Below the pieces are notes generated by a model. The model was not told where the DNA came from. It worked only from the letters and a program-made list of their open reading frames with translations, and ran no database searches. Shown piece by piece: positions 15,269 through 22,910 of a DNA stretch of 23,420 nt. The translations under genes were made by a program, and so were the position numbers. How positions within the stretch are numbered: the stretch's first letter is position 1; every line of letters starts with the position of its first letter. The DNA is from Gp6-AA40 sp032156805 (GTDB lineage Bacteria > Acidobacteriota > Vicinamibacteria > Vicinamibacterales > UBA2999), in the NCBI GenBank assembly GCA_032156805.1, contig JALDXQ010000113.1:1-23420 (forward strand), read 5' to 3'.

Positions 15269-16122
15269 GCGGTTACCCGCTGATAAATGGCTGGGGCCAC
15301 CCAGCGCAAACCATGAGAGATGCCGTTCAGGCTTTCGGAATGCGAGATGAAGAGGTAACCGCCAGGCGCCAGATGCCGTTCGAGCAGTGAGACGACACGC
15401 TGCTGAATGTCACGATCGAAGTAGATCATGACGTTGCGGCAGAAGATCACCTCGAAGCGCTCGCCGAGATCGCCAGCCTCGAGGAAGTTCAGTTGCCGGT
15501 ACTCGATCAGACGCCGCACGTGCGCCGCAACGCGCGCCTGCCCGGCGTGCGAGCCAAGACCGCGCTCGAAATGCCGCCGCAGCGTGTCGAGCGGGATACC
15601 GGCCACGCGCTCCATCTTGTAGATGCCGGACGTGGCGATGGTCAGCGCCTTGGTCGACAGATCGGAAGCCAGAATCCGGATCCGTGGCCGTTGATTCCGT
15701 TCGAGCGCGTCGAGCAGCGTGATCGCAATCGTGACCGGCTCCTCGCCCGACGAGCACGCGGCGCTCCAGATCCGGATGGGCACGTTGCCATGGGAGGGAA
15801 CGACGGTCGAGCGCAGGAACTCGAAATGCTGCGGCTCGCGGAAAAAGCTGGTGTGATTGGTTGCAATCGCGTCGAGCAGCGCGGTGACTTCGGCGCCGCT
15901 GGTGTCCGACTCGACGTAGCCCAGATAGTCTTTGAAGCTGCCGAAGCCACCGCTGCGAAGCCGCTTCTGCAACCGGGCCAGGACGAGCGCCCGCTTCCCG
16001 CTGTGCAGCGTGATGCCGGAGCGCTCGTACACGAGCCTCACGATCCGAGCGAGGTCACTGTCCGAGAGCCTGACATCTCCCGTCAGCGTTGGGGTCAAAC
16101 CCCTTGATAGAGCTCTACTCAA
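15265..16122 (-). CDS. cheR: Chemotaxis methyltransferase CheR
   Basis: The protein, up to 285 residues, has the CheR N-terminal helical domain (LSDSDLARIVRLVYERSGITL) and a SAM-dependent methyltransferase domain: NHTSFFREPQHFEFL, the SAM motif IWSAACSSGEEPVTIA and VIFCRNVMIYFD. It methylates MCP glutamates. No ATG or GTG is in frame between the cheW stop and the conserved domain. The only candidate starts are TTG at 16122, another TTG near 16098, or a CTG, all inside or beside the palindrome at 16093-16133. An AAAGG site precedes the TTG at 16122 by nine bases. The N-terminal residues (SRALSRGLTP) are encoded by the repeat itself, so the true start is uncertain. Confidence 0.9.
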   Translation of the reverse strand: MSRALSRGLTPTLTGDVRLSDSDLARIVRLVYERSGITLHSGKRALVLARLQKRLRSGGFGSFKDYLGYVESDTSGAEVTALLDAIATNHTSFFREPQHFEFLRSTVVPSHGNVPIRIWSAACSSGEEPVTIAITLLDALERNQRPRIRILASDLSTKALTIATSGIYKMERVAGIPLDTLRRHFERGLGSHAGQARVAAHVRRLIEYRQLNFLEAGDLGERFEVIFCRNVMIYFDRDIQQRVVSLLERHLAPGGYLFISHSESLNGISHGLRWVAPAIYQRVTA

Positions 16123-16133
16123 GGGGTCTGACC
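16093..16133. repeat. Palindromic repeat spanning the cheR start
   Basis: A 41-base near-perfect palindrome has arms of about 20 bases. The left arm begins GGTCAAACCCCTTGA and the right arm ends TCAAGGGGTCTGACC. The centre is AGAGCTCT. The arms differ by one substitution and one single-base gap. It lies between the cheW stop and the cheR coding domain and includes the cheR TTG candidate starts. Its core differs from the palindromes in the DUF2182 gene (GGTGTCAGACACC), so two families are present. Confidence 0.85.
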
Positions 16134-16137
16134 TTTC

Positions 16138-16632
16138 TCAGGCCGCTCGCAGCGCCGCGTCGTCGGTTCCCAGCACCCGGTCGAGGTCGAGAAGAATCTT
16201 GACAGTCCCTTTGACCTTCGCCACACCCTTCATGTAGTCGGTGCACACGCGCTCGCCGAACTCGGGTGTCTGCTCGATCTCGTCCGCCACGATGTTGAGC
16301 ACTTCGGACACGTGGTCCACGATGATGCCCATCATCACGCGGCTGGCGGCCAGCGCCACCTCGACGACAATGATGCACGTCCGCGATGTGACCTCACCCG
16401 GCGCGAAACCGAACTTGAGGCGCAGGTCGATGACCGGAATCACCTTGCCGCGCAGGTTCAACACGCCCTTGATGTGCGACGGCACCTGCGGCACCTCGGT
16501 GATGTCCATCATCTTCATGATCTCGCGCACACGAAGAACAGGCAGTCCGTACTCCTCGTCGGCGAGCGCGAAGGTCAGATACTTCCCTGCCAGTGCCGCG
16601 GTTGCTGCGGTGGTGTTGGTTTCGGCGTTCAT
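16138..16632 (-). CDS. cheW: Chemotaxis adaptor CheW
   Basis: The 164-residue protein is a single CheW domain. It contains KYLTFALADEEYGLPVLRVREIMKMMDITEVPQVPSHIKGVLNLRGKVIPVIDLRLKFG, the characteristic core, and ends with a helix and VKILLDLDRVLG. CheW links receptors to CheA in the signalling array. The ATG at 16632 has a GGGAGAGAAG site; an earlier start would run into cheA. It begins 10 bases after cheA. Confidence 0.95.
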   Translation of the reverse strand: MNAETNTTAATAALAGKYLTFALADEEYGLPVLRVREIMKMMDITEVPQVPSHIKGVLNLRGKVIPVIDLRLKFGFAPGEVTSRTCIIVVEVALAASRVMMGIIVDHVSEVLNIVADEIEQTPEFGERVCTDYMKGVAKVKGTVKILLDLDRVLGTDDAALRAA

Positions 16633-16642
16633 TCTTCTCTCC

Positions 16643-18343
16643 CTACGCGGCGGCGCGGCTTCCTCCGCGCTCCAGTCCGACGATCCCATGTGCGTCGAGA
16701 ATCAGCCCGATGCGACCGTCGCCCAGGATCGCGCCTCCGGCGACACCGCGGACGCTGGCGAACGTTTCACCGAGCGACTTGATCACCACTTCCTGCTTGC
16801 CGAGGAGCGCATCGACGACAAGGCCGACGCGCGAGCCGGCGTCTTCGATGACCACGACAGTGGCCTTGCAGGGATCGGCTTCGTGTGGCACTCCGAACAA
16901 CTCGCCCAGGGACACGAGCGGGAGCAGTGAATCGCGAACCTGCACGAGGCGCGGTGTGCCCTGCACCTTGTGCACCTGCGATGGGAGCGGGCGCAGCGAT
17001 TCCCGGACGCCGGTCGTCGGCATCACGAAACGTTCGCGCCCCACACCGACGATCAGCCCGTCGAGCACCGCGAGCGTCAGCGGTATCCGGATGAAGAACG
17101 TCGTGCCTTTGCCAGCCTCGGTCACGATCTCGATCCGCCCACGGAGAGCATCGATATTGCGGCGCACCACGTCCATGCCTACGCCGCGGCCCGAGATCTC
17201 GGTGACCTTCTCAGCGGTTGAGAATCCCGGCTCGAAGATGAGGGCGTGGATCTCTTCAGGCGAAGGCGACGCACCCGAGGCGATCAGACCACGCTCGAGT
17301 GCACGCGCCTTGATCCTCTCGGTGTCGAGACCCTTGCCGTCGTCGGCGATCTCGATGACGATGTGCCCGCCTTGGTGGTACGCGCTGAGCGCCAATCGCG
17401 CCTGCGGACGTTTGCCTGCGGCATTGCGCACGTCTGCAGGCTCGATTGCGTGGTCGAGACTGTTGCGGACCATGTGCATCAGCGGGTCGGTAATCTCCTC
17501 GACCATCTTGCGATCGAGCTCGGTGTCCTCTCCGCTGAGTACCAGCTCCACCGACTTGTTGGCCTTGCGGCTCAGGTCGCGCACGATGCGCGACACCTTC
17601 TGGAACGCCTGACGGATTGGCACCATGCGCAGTGCCATCGCGCTGCGTTGCAGGCCGGCGGTGATGCGCTTCAGCTGACCAAGGTTTCCCGCAAGCCGGT
17701 GGTCCACGTTGTGAGCGAGAAGCGGATCTTCCTGGATTAGCGACTGCACGATGATGAGCTCGCCGACCGCGTCGACGAGGCTCTCGAGCTTCCGCATGTC
17801 GACCTTGATCGCGGTGCTGTCCTCTGCGCGCCGGGTCGTGCCAGTGGTCTCGGCTGCCGCCTCGGCTTTCACCGGTTCGCTGGCAGCAGCCTTCTTTGGC
17901 GCAGGCAGAACCTCTGCCTCACCTGAGATCAGCATGTCGACCGATGCGATCAACGCCTCGGCCACAGGTGCGAGTTCGGCTCCCGGCTGCCCGGAGAGTC
18001 GCGCACCGACGTCGCGAATCATCGAGGTCAGGACGTCCACGGCTCGCAGGACGACATCCACGTCGGCAGGGCCCATCGTGCGCTGCCCGGACCGTGCGAG
18101 GTCGAGCAGGTTCTCGACCCTGTGCGCGACCTCCTGGACCGAGGTCACGCCGAGTGCGCCGGCGTTGCCCTTGATCGTATGGAAGGGGCGAAAGATGTCG
18201 TTCAGCAGCGTGACGTCGCCTGGCCGCTCATCGAGCGCAAGCAGCGCCGCCTCGATGGTGCCCAGATGATCCAGAGCCTCGGCCAGGAACAGGTCGGCCA
18301 TCTCCGGGTCGTCACGCAGAAATGCCAGCTCGTTGTCAGTCAC
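16643..18343 (-). CDS. cheA: Chemotaxis histidine kinase CheA
   Basis: The 566-residue kinase has P1 with phospho-acceptor His55 (FHTIKGNAG), P3 dimerisation from about 178 (IKVDMRKLESLVDAVGELII) and P4. P4 shows the N box HMVRNSLDHAIE near 290-301, the G1 box DDGKGLD near 334 and the G2 box GRGVGMD near 385. The P5 CheW-like domain runs from about 430. Between P1 and P3 only about 38 Ala/Glu/Lys-rich residues are found, so the CheY-docking P2 domain seems absent. The start is GTG at 18343 with a weak site. A sigma-28-like element at 18380-18406 lies upstream. Confidence 0.95.
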   Translation of the reverse strand: MTDNELAFLRDDPEMADLFLAEALDHLGTIEAALLALDERPGDVTLLNDIFRPFHTIKGNAGALGVTSVQEVAHRVENLLDLARSGQRTMGPADVDVVLRAVDVLTSMIRDVGARLSGQPGAELAPVAEALIASVDMLISGEAEVLPAPKKAAASEPVKAEAAAETTGTTRRAEDSTAIKVDMRKLESLVDAVGELIIVQSLIQEDPLLAHNVDHRLAGNLGQLKRITAGLQRSAMALRMVPIRQAFQKVSRIVRDLSRKANKSVELVLSGEDTELDRKMVEEITDPLMHMVRNSLDHAIEPADVRNAAGKRPQARLALSAYHQGGHIVIEIADDGKGLDTERIKARALERGLIASGASPSPEEIHALIFEPGFSTAEKVTEISGRGVGMDVVRRNIDALRGRIEIVTEAGKGTTFFIRIPLTLAVLDGLIVGVGRERFVMPTTGVRESLRPLPSQVHKVQGTPRLVQVRDSLLPLVSLGELFGVPHEADPCKATVVVIEDAGSRVGLVVDALLGKQEVVIKSLGETFASVRGVAGGAILGDGRIGLILDAHGIVGLERGGSRAAA

Positions 18344-18379
18344 GCCAGTCTTTCAGTCCCGCAAATCCTTCACAACACT

Positions 18380-18406
18380 CAATCGTCGTCAGCGCTTCAC
18401 ACTTGA
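18380..18406 (-). promoter_or_regulatory. Sigma-28-like promoter upstream of cheA
   Basis: Read on the minus strand the element is TCAA, 15 bases, GACGATTG, close to the enterobacterial FliA pattern TAAA-N15-GCCGATAA. Transcription would start near 18373, about 30 bases before the GTG of cheA. The gap between MCP and cheA is 101 bases. It resembles the elements at 20522-20548 and 19983-20010, which raises its credibility. Confidence 0.4.
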
Positions 18407-18444
18407 GGTTCCCAGGGCTGGCCTGAAGACCCGCCCCGACGTAC

Positions 18445-19938
18445 CTAGGCCGCGCGACGAAGGGGCGCGGATGCCTTCCTTGCCGGAAATTCCGCGGCGT
18501 TCGTGCCGGTCGAGGGCCCGGACAGTTGCGCAAGGCTTTGCGCAGAATGGCGCGCCACTTCTGACTGGGCCGCGAGCTGCTCTGAAGCGGCGGCGGCCTC
18601 CTCGGCCAGCGCTGCCGTGCGCTGAGAAGTCCGTTCCATGTCGGTCAGTGCCGAGCGCACCTGCTCGATGCCCTGGGTCTGCTGTCGCGCGGCGATGCTC
18701 ATGCCGTCAACCAGGCCCTTGACGTCCTGCGCGTGAGCCGTGATGGTGGTGATCGCTTCGCCAACGGCGGCCAGCCGCGCACTTCCCCGTTCGGCGCGAG
18801 CGATCGATTCCTCGATGAGAGTGGCCGTGTCGCGTGCCGCTTCTGCCGATCGCTGGGCCAGGGTCCTGACCTCGTCGGCCACCACGGCAAATCCCATCCC
18901 GGCCGCGCCGGCACGCGCCGCCTCGACCGCCGCGTTCAACGCCAGCAGGTTGGTCTGGAACGCGATCTCGTCGATCGTCTTGATGATCTTCGAAACCTTG
19001 CGGCTCGATTCACGGATGCGGTCCATCGAGCCGATCATTTCGCCCAGGCGTTGATTCGTCACGTCCACGCCCTGCGACGTGGACGTCATCAGATCGGCAC
19101 AACGCGACGCGTGTTCGGCGTTCTGTCGCGATGTCGCCGCGATCTCCTCCATCGCCGCCGCGGTTTCCTCGACTGCGGCCGCCTGCGACTGCGCGCCGCG
19201 CGACAGTTCCTGGGCGGAGGCGGACACCTGCTGTGAGGCGGACAATATGTCGCGCGCACCGTGGCTCATGCCATCGGCCACGGACCGAATTGAAGCGCCG
19301 ATGCCCGTCATCACGCGCACGAGCATGCTCGAGAGCACCACGAAAGCGACGAGAACGAGGGCACCAACAATGTTCTGTTGGCGCGCCACGGCGGCCTCCT
19401 GTGCGACGCGGACCTCCTCGAGGCGTTGGTTGAGTCGCTCGACCAGCTTGTCGATGAGAGCTGTGGGAGCACGGTCCTGCCCTTTGACCAGCGCGTCGGC
19501 GTCGGCGGGCTTGGTGCCCAGCTCGGCGGCAAATGCTGTCTCAGCCTTGGCGTAGCCGGCGTTCATCGCGTCGTGCGCTGCCATGAACTCGGCAAGGATG
19601 CCCTTTGCTTCCTCGTCGGTCAGCCGGGCGAGAAGCTCCCTCGCGCCATCGTGCACGGCCTTCTTTTCCGCTTGGAAGCTGGCGGCGTGCTTTTTGTACT
19701 GCTCGTAGTCACTTCCGCGCAGGAGGATGTTCTTCCACTCCTGCACCTGCGTCTTGAACGACACCTGGATCACGCGGGCGGCTTCCTGCTGGGCCACCTC
19801 GTTCGTGAGGATGCCGTCGTATACGGACGCACTTCGGTGCAGCGAGAAGATCAGCACCGCCGATGCTGCGAGACCGACGATCACAATCGCGGACAGCAGC
19901 GAGATCTGCATCCTCCGCGCGATTCTCGTGTCCTTCAT
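18445..19938 (-). CDS. Methyl-accepting chemotaxis protein
   Basis: The 497-residue receptor has TM1 at about 11-33 and a periplasmic four-helix-bundle-like sensor up to about 188. TM2 spans about 189-209, followed by the cytoplasmic coiled-coil signalling domain. The hairpin tip is clear at about 320-368 (IIKTIDEIAFQTNLLALNAAVEAARAG, then GFAVVADEVRTLAQRSAEAA). Only about 20 residues separate TM2 from the methylation helices, so a normal HAMP domain is missing. The C-terminus (APLRRAA) lacks a CheR-docking pentapeptide such as NWETF. The ATG at 19938 has GAGGA upstream; the longer frame to 20055 would read through the promoter-like region. It feeds the downstream CheA-CheW pair. Confidence 0.93.
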   Translation of the reverse strand: MKDTRIARRMQISLLSAIVIVGLAASAVLIFSLHRSASVYDGILTNEVAQQEAARVIQVSFKTQVQEWKNILLRGSDYEQYKKHAASFQAEKKAVHDGARELLARLTDEEAKGILAEFMAAHDAMNAGYAKAETAFAAELGTKPADADALVKGQDRAPTALIDKLVERLNQRLEEVRVAQEAAVARQQNIVGALVLVAFVVLSSMLVRVMTGIGASIRSVADGMSHGARDILSASQQVSASAQELSRGAQSQAAAVEETAAAMEEIAATSRQNAEHASRCADLMTSTSQGVDVTNQRLGEMIGSMDRIRESSRKVSKIIKTIDEIAFQTNLLALNAAVEAARAGAAGMGFAVVADEVRTLAQRSAEAARDTATLIEESIARAERGSARLAAVGEAITTITAHAQDVKGLVDGMSIAARQQTQGIEQVRSALTDMERTSQRTAALAEEAAAASEQLAAQSEVARHSAQSLAQLSGPSTGTNAAEFPARKASAPLRRAA

Positions 19939-19954
19939 CGTTCGTTGTCCTCTA

Positions 19955-20010
19955 ACGGCGGCCGGCGCGCGGGCCGGTGCCGTAATCGGAACGCCCTTTG
20001 TCTTGCTTGA
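19955..20010 (-). promoter_or_regulatory. Sigma-28-like promoter with leader hairpin before the MCP gene
   Basis: On the minus strand TCAA (20007-20010) is followed after 16 bases by TCCGATTA (19983-19990). Directly downstream the leader can fold: ACGGC at 19955-19959 with GCCGT at 19979-19983, and CCGGC at 19962-19966 with GCCGG at 19973-19977. The plus-strand word GGGCCGG, four bases, GTAATCGG (19971-19989) recurs exactly at 20510-20528 before the next gene upstream. The predicted start is near 19976, leaving a leader of about 38 bases. Confidence 0.4.
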
Positions 20011-20060
20011 ACCGAATCGACATCGTTCTGCGCGGCGCTTCTTGAGCGCAGGCAACCTTT

Positions 20061-20082
20061 CACTGACGGCTGGCCGTCACTG
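20061..20082 (-). other. Hairpin at the end of the small secreted protein gene
   Basis: CACTGACGGC at 20061-20070 and GCCGTCACTG at 20073-20082 form an inverted repeat with one mismatch and a tight centre. It overlaps the stop codon at 20077-20079. No T-run follows on the minus strand, so it may attenuate or protect the 3' end rather than terminate. Confidence 0.35.
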
Positions 20083-20481
20083 CCCCAATGCTCCGACCAC
20101 CTGCGCCCAGTCGACAACGTCCGGCGCGCGGAAGGGATCCGAGATGTCGTGGGTCAGTTCGGGCACCGGCAGCATTGCCTGCTCGAAGCGGCGTTCGGTG
20201 GCTTCAAGCCGAAGCGTGAGCGCCTCGATTGCGAGTGTCTGGCGCGCGATGAGGTCGGAAATCGTGCGCAATGTGGCTGCCTCCACACGCACGACCGAGG
20301 ATTTCCTGACCTTCGGTCGCTTCGCCTTGGAAGCTGGCTTGCGGGTCTTCTCCGGAGGCGTGGGACTGGCAGCGGCGGTCTTTGGCGACGTGGGCCAGTT
20401 GGATTGGGCGGCGATGACGGTTGGGCCGCCGAACCAGAGGATTGACACCAGCCCGATCGAAACGAGTCGCTTTGCGTGCAC
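20077..20481 (-). CDS. Small secreted coiled-coil protein in the che cluster
   Basis: The protein of about 134 residues has a signal peptide (KRLVSIGLVSILWFGGPTVIAAQ) and a Pro/Lys-rich linker (PTPPEKTRKPASKAKRPKVRKS). A helical, probably coiled-coil segment follows (ATLRTISDLIARQTLAIEALTLRLEATERRFEQAM), and the tail is acidic and proline-containing. No family was recognised. Both candidate starts are GTG: 20481, with AAGG five bases upstream, is preferred over 20493, which lies in a hairpin with no good site. A sigma-28-like element at 20522-20548 and co-direction with the MCP suggest a role in sensing or in the envelope part of motility (inference). Confidence 0.65.
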   Translation of the reverse strand: MHAKRLVSIGLVSILWFGGPTVIAAQSNWPTSPKTAAASPTPPEKTRKPASKAKRPKVRKSSVVRVEAATLRTISDLIARQTLAIEALTLRLEATERRFEQAMLPVPELTHDISDPFRAPDVVDWAQVVGALGQ

Positions 20482-20491
20482 GGGTGCCTTC

Positions 20492-20548
20492 ACACATCCG
20501 GCCCGATGTGGGCCGGAAGTGTAATCGGCGTGCGCACATGTGACTTGA
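20492..20548 (-). promoter_or_regulatory. Sigma-28-like promoter with leader hairpin before the small secreted protein gene
   Basis: On the minus strand TCAA (20545-20548), exactly 15 bases, then GCCGATTA (20522-20529) match the FliA pattern in all but two positions. The start would be near 20515. The new transcript would begin inside a perfect stem, CCGGCCC at 20498-20504 with GGGCCGG at 20510-20516. That stem extends, after one mismatch, by four more pairs (ACAC with GTGT). This promoter-hairpin arrangement is also seen before the MCP gene. Confidence 0.45.
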
Positions 20549-20591
20549 GCGCACGGGGTGAGCGGAAGGACTCGCGGCGGGCTGGAGGCTA

Positions 20592-22736
20592 CTAAAAGCC
20601 GTATTTCAGCTCACCCACCACCTGCCGCTTGATGATGTCGCCGAAGATGTGCTGCTGCACTTCGCTGTTCAGGAGGTTGTTGACCTTGACGGTCGTCACC
20701 ATGCGGTCCTGCAGCCATTTGACGCCGAACCCGAGATTCACCAGCGTGAAGGCCTCTGTCGTCCCGGCGAAGCGCTGATCCAGCACGTCCTGCCAGTAGG
20801 CATCGCCGGTGTAGCTGACCATGAAGTTTCCGAGGTAGCGGTCGTAGTTGAAGTTGAACCCGATGTTGAAGCGGTTGTTGGCCGGGAAGTTCGTCTCGGA
20901 GGGATCGAAGCCCTCGACATCCGGGTCGGCCTGGTATGAATAGTTCACGACGGCGTTGACGTATCGATTGACCACGCCCTCGACGCCGAGCTCGATGCCC
21001 TTGTCGTTGACAGTGCCCAGGTTTTGATACGTGAAGAGCGAGGGCAGCCCGGGAGGCGGAATCAGCCCGATGACAAAGGTCGGAATCTGCGGCGGCCAGG
21101 TCACCGGCGGATTGGCCGGCGTATAACTTGCCGCCTGCGTGAAGAAGATCGCATCGTCGGTGTGGTTCCAGTAGACCGCAGCCTGGACCGTCGCGCGCCG
21201 GCCGAGCACCCCCGTGTAGCCAATCTCGTACGCGGTCATCGTCTCCTGATCGAGATCGGGGTTTCCGACCGCGCGGAACGGGAAGACGAACTGCGACAGC
21301 GCGGGCGAGATCGCGCTGAGATTGGCCTGATTGAGCAGCGTGACACTGAGGTTGTTGTTGATGAACGACGGCGCGCGGAACGCGCGGTTGAACGAGGCGC
21401 GCACCGTCTGGTTCAGTGACGGTTTGTACATCAGCGTCGTTCGAGGTGAGAGCACCCAGTTGTCGATCGAGGAGAACTTGTCGAGCCTGGTGCCGACGAC
21501 CCAGCGGAAACGATCGTTCAAAAAGATCTCATCCTGAATGAAGGCGCCGCCCTCGCTGCGGTTGTCGCCGTCCGGGGCAATCGTGATGTCGAACGCGTTG
21601 TAGCGGAAGTTCCCGCCATAGGTGAGCGCGTGGCGCGTGCCAATCGTCGTGATGTCGGAGGCGTCGACGTCGAAGGTCGTCGTGTCGAACCCGAGCGGCA
21701 GGAAGGCACCCGTAATGTCGCGCGACAGCAGGTTGATCGCATTGCCATTGAGGATGTTGGTGAAGAAGCCGATCCGCCGGCCGTTCTTCTCGTAGCGGCC
21801 GCTGACGTAGGTCAGGGTGGATCCGCTGTCGATATCAAAGGGACCGATGCCACTGTGGATCATCCCCTCGGTTCCAGCCACGCCGCCCGAGAACACCAGG
21901 CGCCCGGAGTTCTCCAGCTCGTAGTCGACGCGCGCATCGAACTTCGGCTGTTTCGTGCCGCTGTTCTCATATGGCGGGTATGGTGTGTTGAACGAATTCG
22001 GAATCGTGCCGGTGGGGCGCGGCAGTGCGTCCTGGCCGAAGTAGCCGGCAGAGATCTTGTACGACCAGCGATCGTTGACCGCTTCGGCGTGGGTTCCGTT
22101 CACGTAGAACAGCGCGCCGGTGCCGTTATCATTGCCGGTCGCATCACGGTCGAAGAAGCCGGCGCCGATCGTGAACGACGATCCGGCACCACCTGCCGCC
22201 AGCTCGCGGGGCGACATCGTGATCACGTTGACGACCCCGCTCATGGCGTTGGCGCCCCAGACGGCGGAGGCCGGCCCGCGGATCACTTCGATCTGCTTGA
22301 TCTCGCTCGTCTGACTGGGGACGAGGTCCCACATCACCATGCCGAAGAAATCGAGGTAGACGCTCCGGCCATCGACCAGCGCCAGCTGCGACGTCGCCAG
22401 CGTGCCAGTGGCGCCGCGGGTCGTCATGTTGACGTCGCGGGCGGTCAACTGGGTAATGTTGATGCCGGGCACGGCGCGCAGCAGGTCACCCATGTTGGTC
22501 CCAGGCGTGCTCTGGAGCGTCTCGCTGGTGATCAGGCTGACCGATGCCGGTGCATTCACCAACTGCTGGTCGGTTCTCGAGGCGGTGACGACAAGCTGCT
22601 CCTCGAACGACACGGGACGATCCGGGTCTTCTGCCTGCTGCGACGGTGCGGGCTGCTGCGGGTCGGGCTGCTGCTGGGCGAACGCCGGCAGTGCGAGCGC
22701 CAGCACGCAGCCGGCCGCGAGGAAGTGCATGCGCAT
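20592..22736 (-). CDS. TonB-dependent outer-membrane receptor
   Basis: The 714-residue protein has a signal peptide (MRMHFLAAGCVLALALPAFAQ), a Gln/Pro-rich spacer and a TonB-box-like segment (FEEQLVVTASR). A plug domain follows (PASVSLITSETLQSTPGTNMGDLLRAVPGINI, IKQIEVIRGPASAVWGANAMSGVVNVIT). The remaining 550 residues are a beta barrel ending in the typical terminal Phe (VVGELKYGF). It imports a siderophore, vitamin or glycan across the outer membrane; the ligand is not evident. The ATG at 22736 lies nine bases after AAGGAG; an ATG at 22745 sits directly on that site. It is 43 bases upstream of the sigma-28-like element of the next gene and has no SusD partner. Confidence 0.93.
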   Translation of the reverse strand: MRMHFLAAGCVLALALPAFAQQQPDPQQPAPSQQAEDPDRPVSFEEQLVVTASRTDQQLVNAPASVSLITSETLQSTPGTNMGDLLRAVPGINITQLTARDVNMTTRGATGTLATSQLALVDGRSVYLDFFGMVMWDLVPSQTSEIKQIEVIRGPASAVWGANAMSGVVNVITMSPRELAAGGAGSSFTIGAGFFDRDATGNDNGTGALFYVNGTHAEAVNDRWSYKISAGYFGQDALPRPTGTIPNSFNTPYPPYENSGTKQPKFDARVDYELENSGRLVFSGGVAGTEGMIHSGIGPFDIDSGSTLTYVSGRYEKNGRRIGFFTNILNGNAINLLSRDITGAFLPLGFDTTTFDVDASDITTIGTRHALTYGGNFRYNAFDITIAPDGDNRSEGGAFIQDEIFLNDRFRWVVGTRLDKFSSIDNWVLSPRTTLMYKPSLNQTVRASFNRAFRAPSFINNNLSVTLLNQANLSAISPALSQFVFPFRAVGNPDLDQETMTAYEIGYTGVLGRRATVQAAVYWNHTDDAIFFTQAASYTPANPPVTWPPQIPTFVIGLIPPPGLPSLFTYQNLGTVNDKGIELGVEGVVNRYVNAVVNYSYQADPDVEGFDPSETNFPANNRFNIGFNFNYDRYLGNFMVSYTGDAYWQDVLDQRFAGTTEAFTLVNLGFGVKWLQDRMVTTVKVNNLLNSEVQQHIFGDIIKRQVVGELKYGF

Positions 22737-22766
22737 GTCACTCATCTCCTTGAAGGGGAGGATCAC

Positions 22767-22793
22767 ATTGAGCATGGCTGAGAATGATATGAT
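22767..22793 (+). promoter_or_regulatory. Probable tRNA promoter
   Basis: A -10 box TATGAT at 22788-22793 lies 11 bases before the first tRNA. TTGAGC at 22768-22773 is a possible -35 box, but its 14-base spacing is short. The 68-base gap also serves the divergent TonB receptor gene. Confidence 0.4.
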
Positions 22794-22804
22794 GATCGCT
22801 TGTC

Positions 22805-22881
22805 GCGCCCGTAGCTCAGTTGGATAGAGCGACTGGCTTCGAACCAGTAGGCCGCAGGTTCGAGTCCTGCCGGGCGCACCA
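22805..22881 (+). tRNA. tRNA-Arg (anticodon TCG)
   Basis: A complete cloverleaf of 77 bases can be folded: acceptor GCGCCCG with CGGGCGC, D stem GCTC/GAGC, anticodon stem ACTGG/CCAGT with loop CTTCGAA, and T stem GCAGG/CCTGC with loop TTCGAGT. The 3' CCA is encoded. The anticodon TCG reads CGA arginine codons. It shares nearly all stems with the next tRNA gene. Confidence 0.95.
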
Positions 22882-22910
22882 TCCGCGTCACGTGTGTTCC
22901 GGGATGGTGG

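Noticed and set aside
16593..17612. Plus-strand open frame of 339 codons
   Set aside because: It is antisense to cheA and cheW and has only low-complexity Arg/Ser/Pro sequence.
21630..22781. Plus-strand open frame of 383 codons
   Set aside because: It is antisense to the TonB receptor, whose plug and barrel features are certain. The frame has no domain character.
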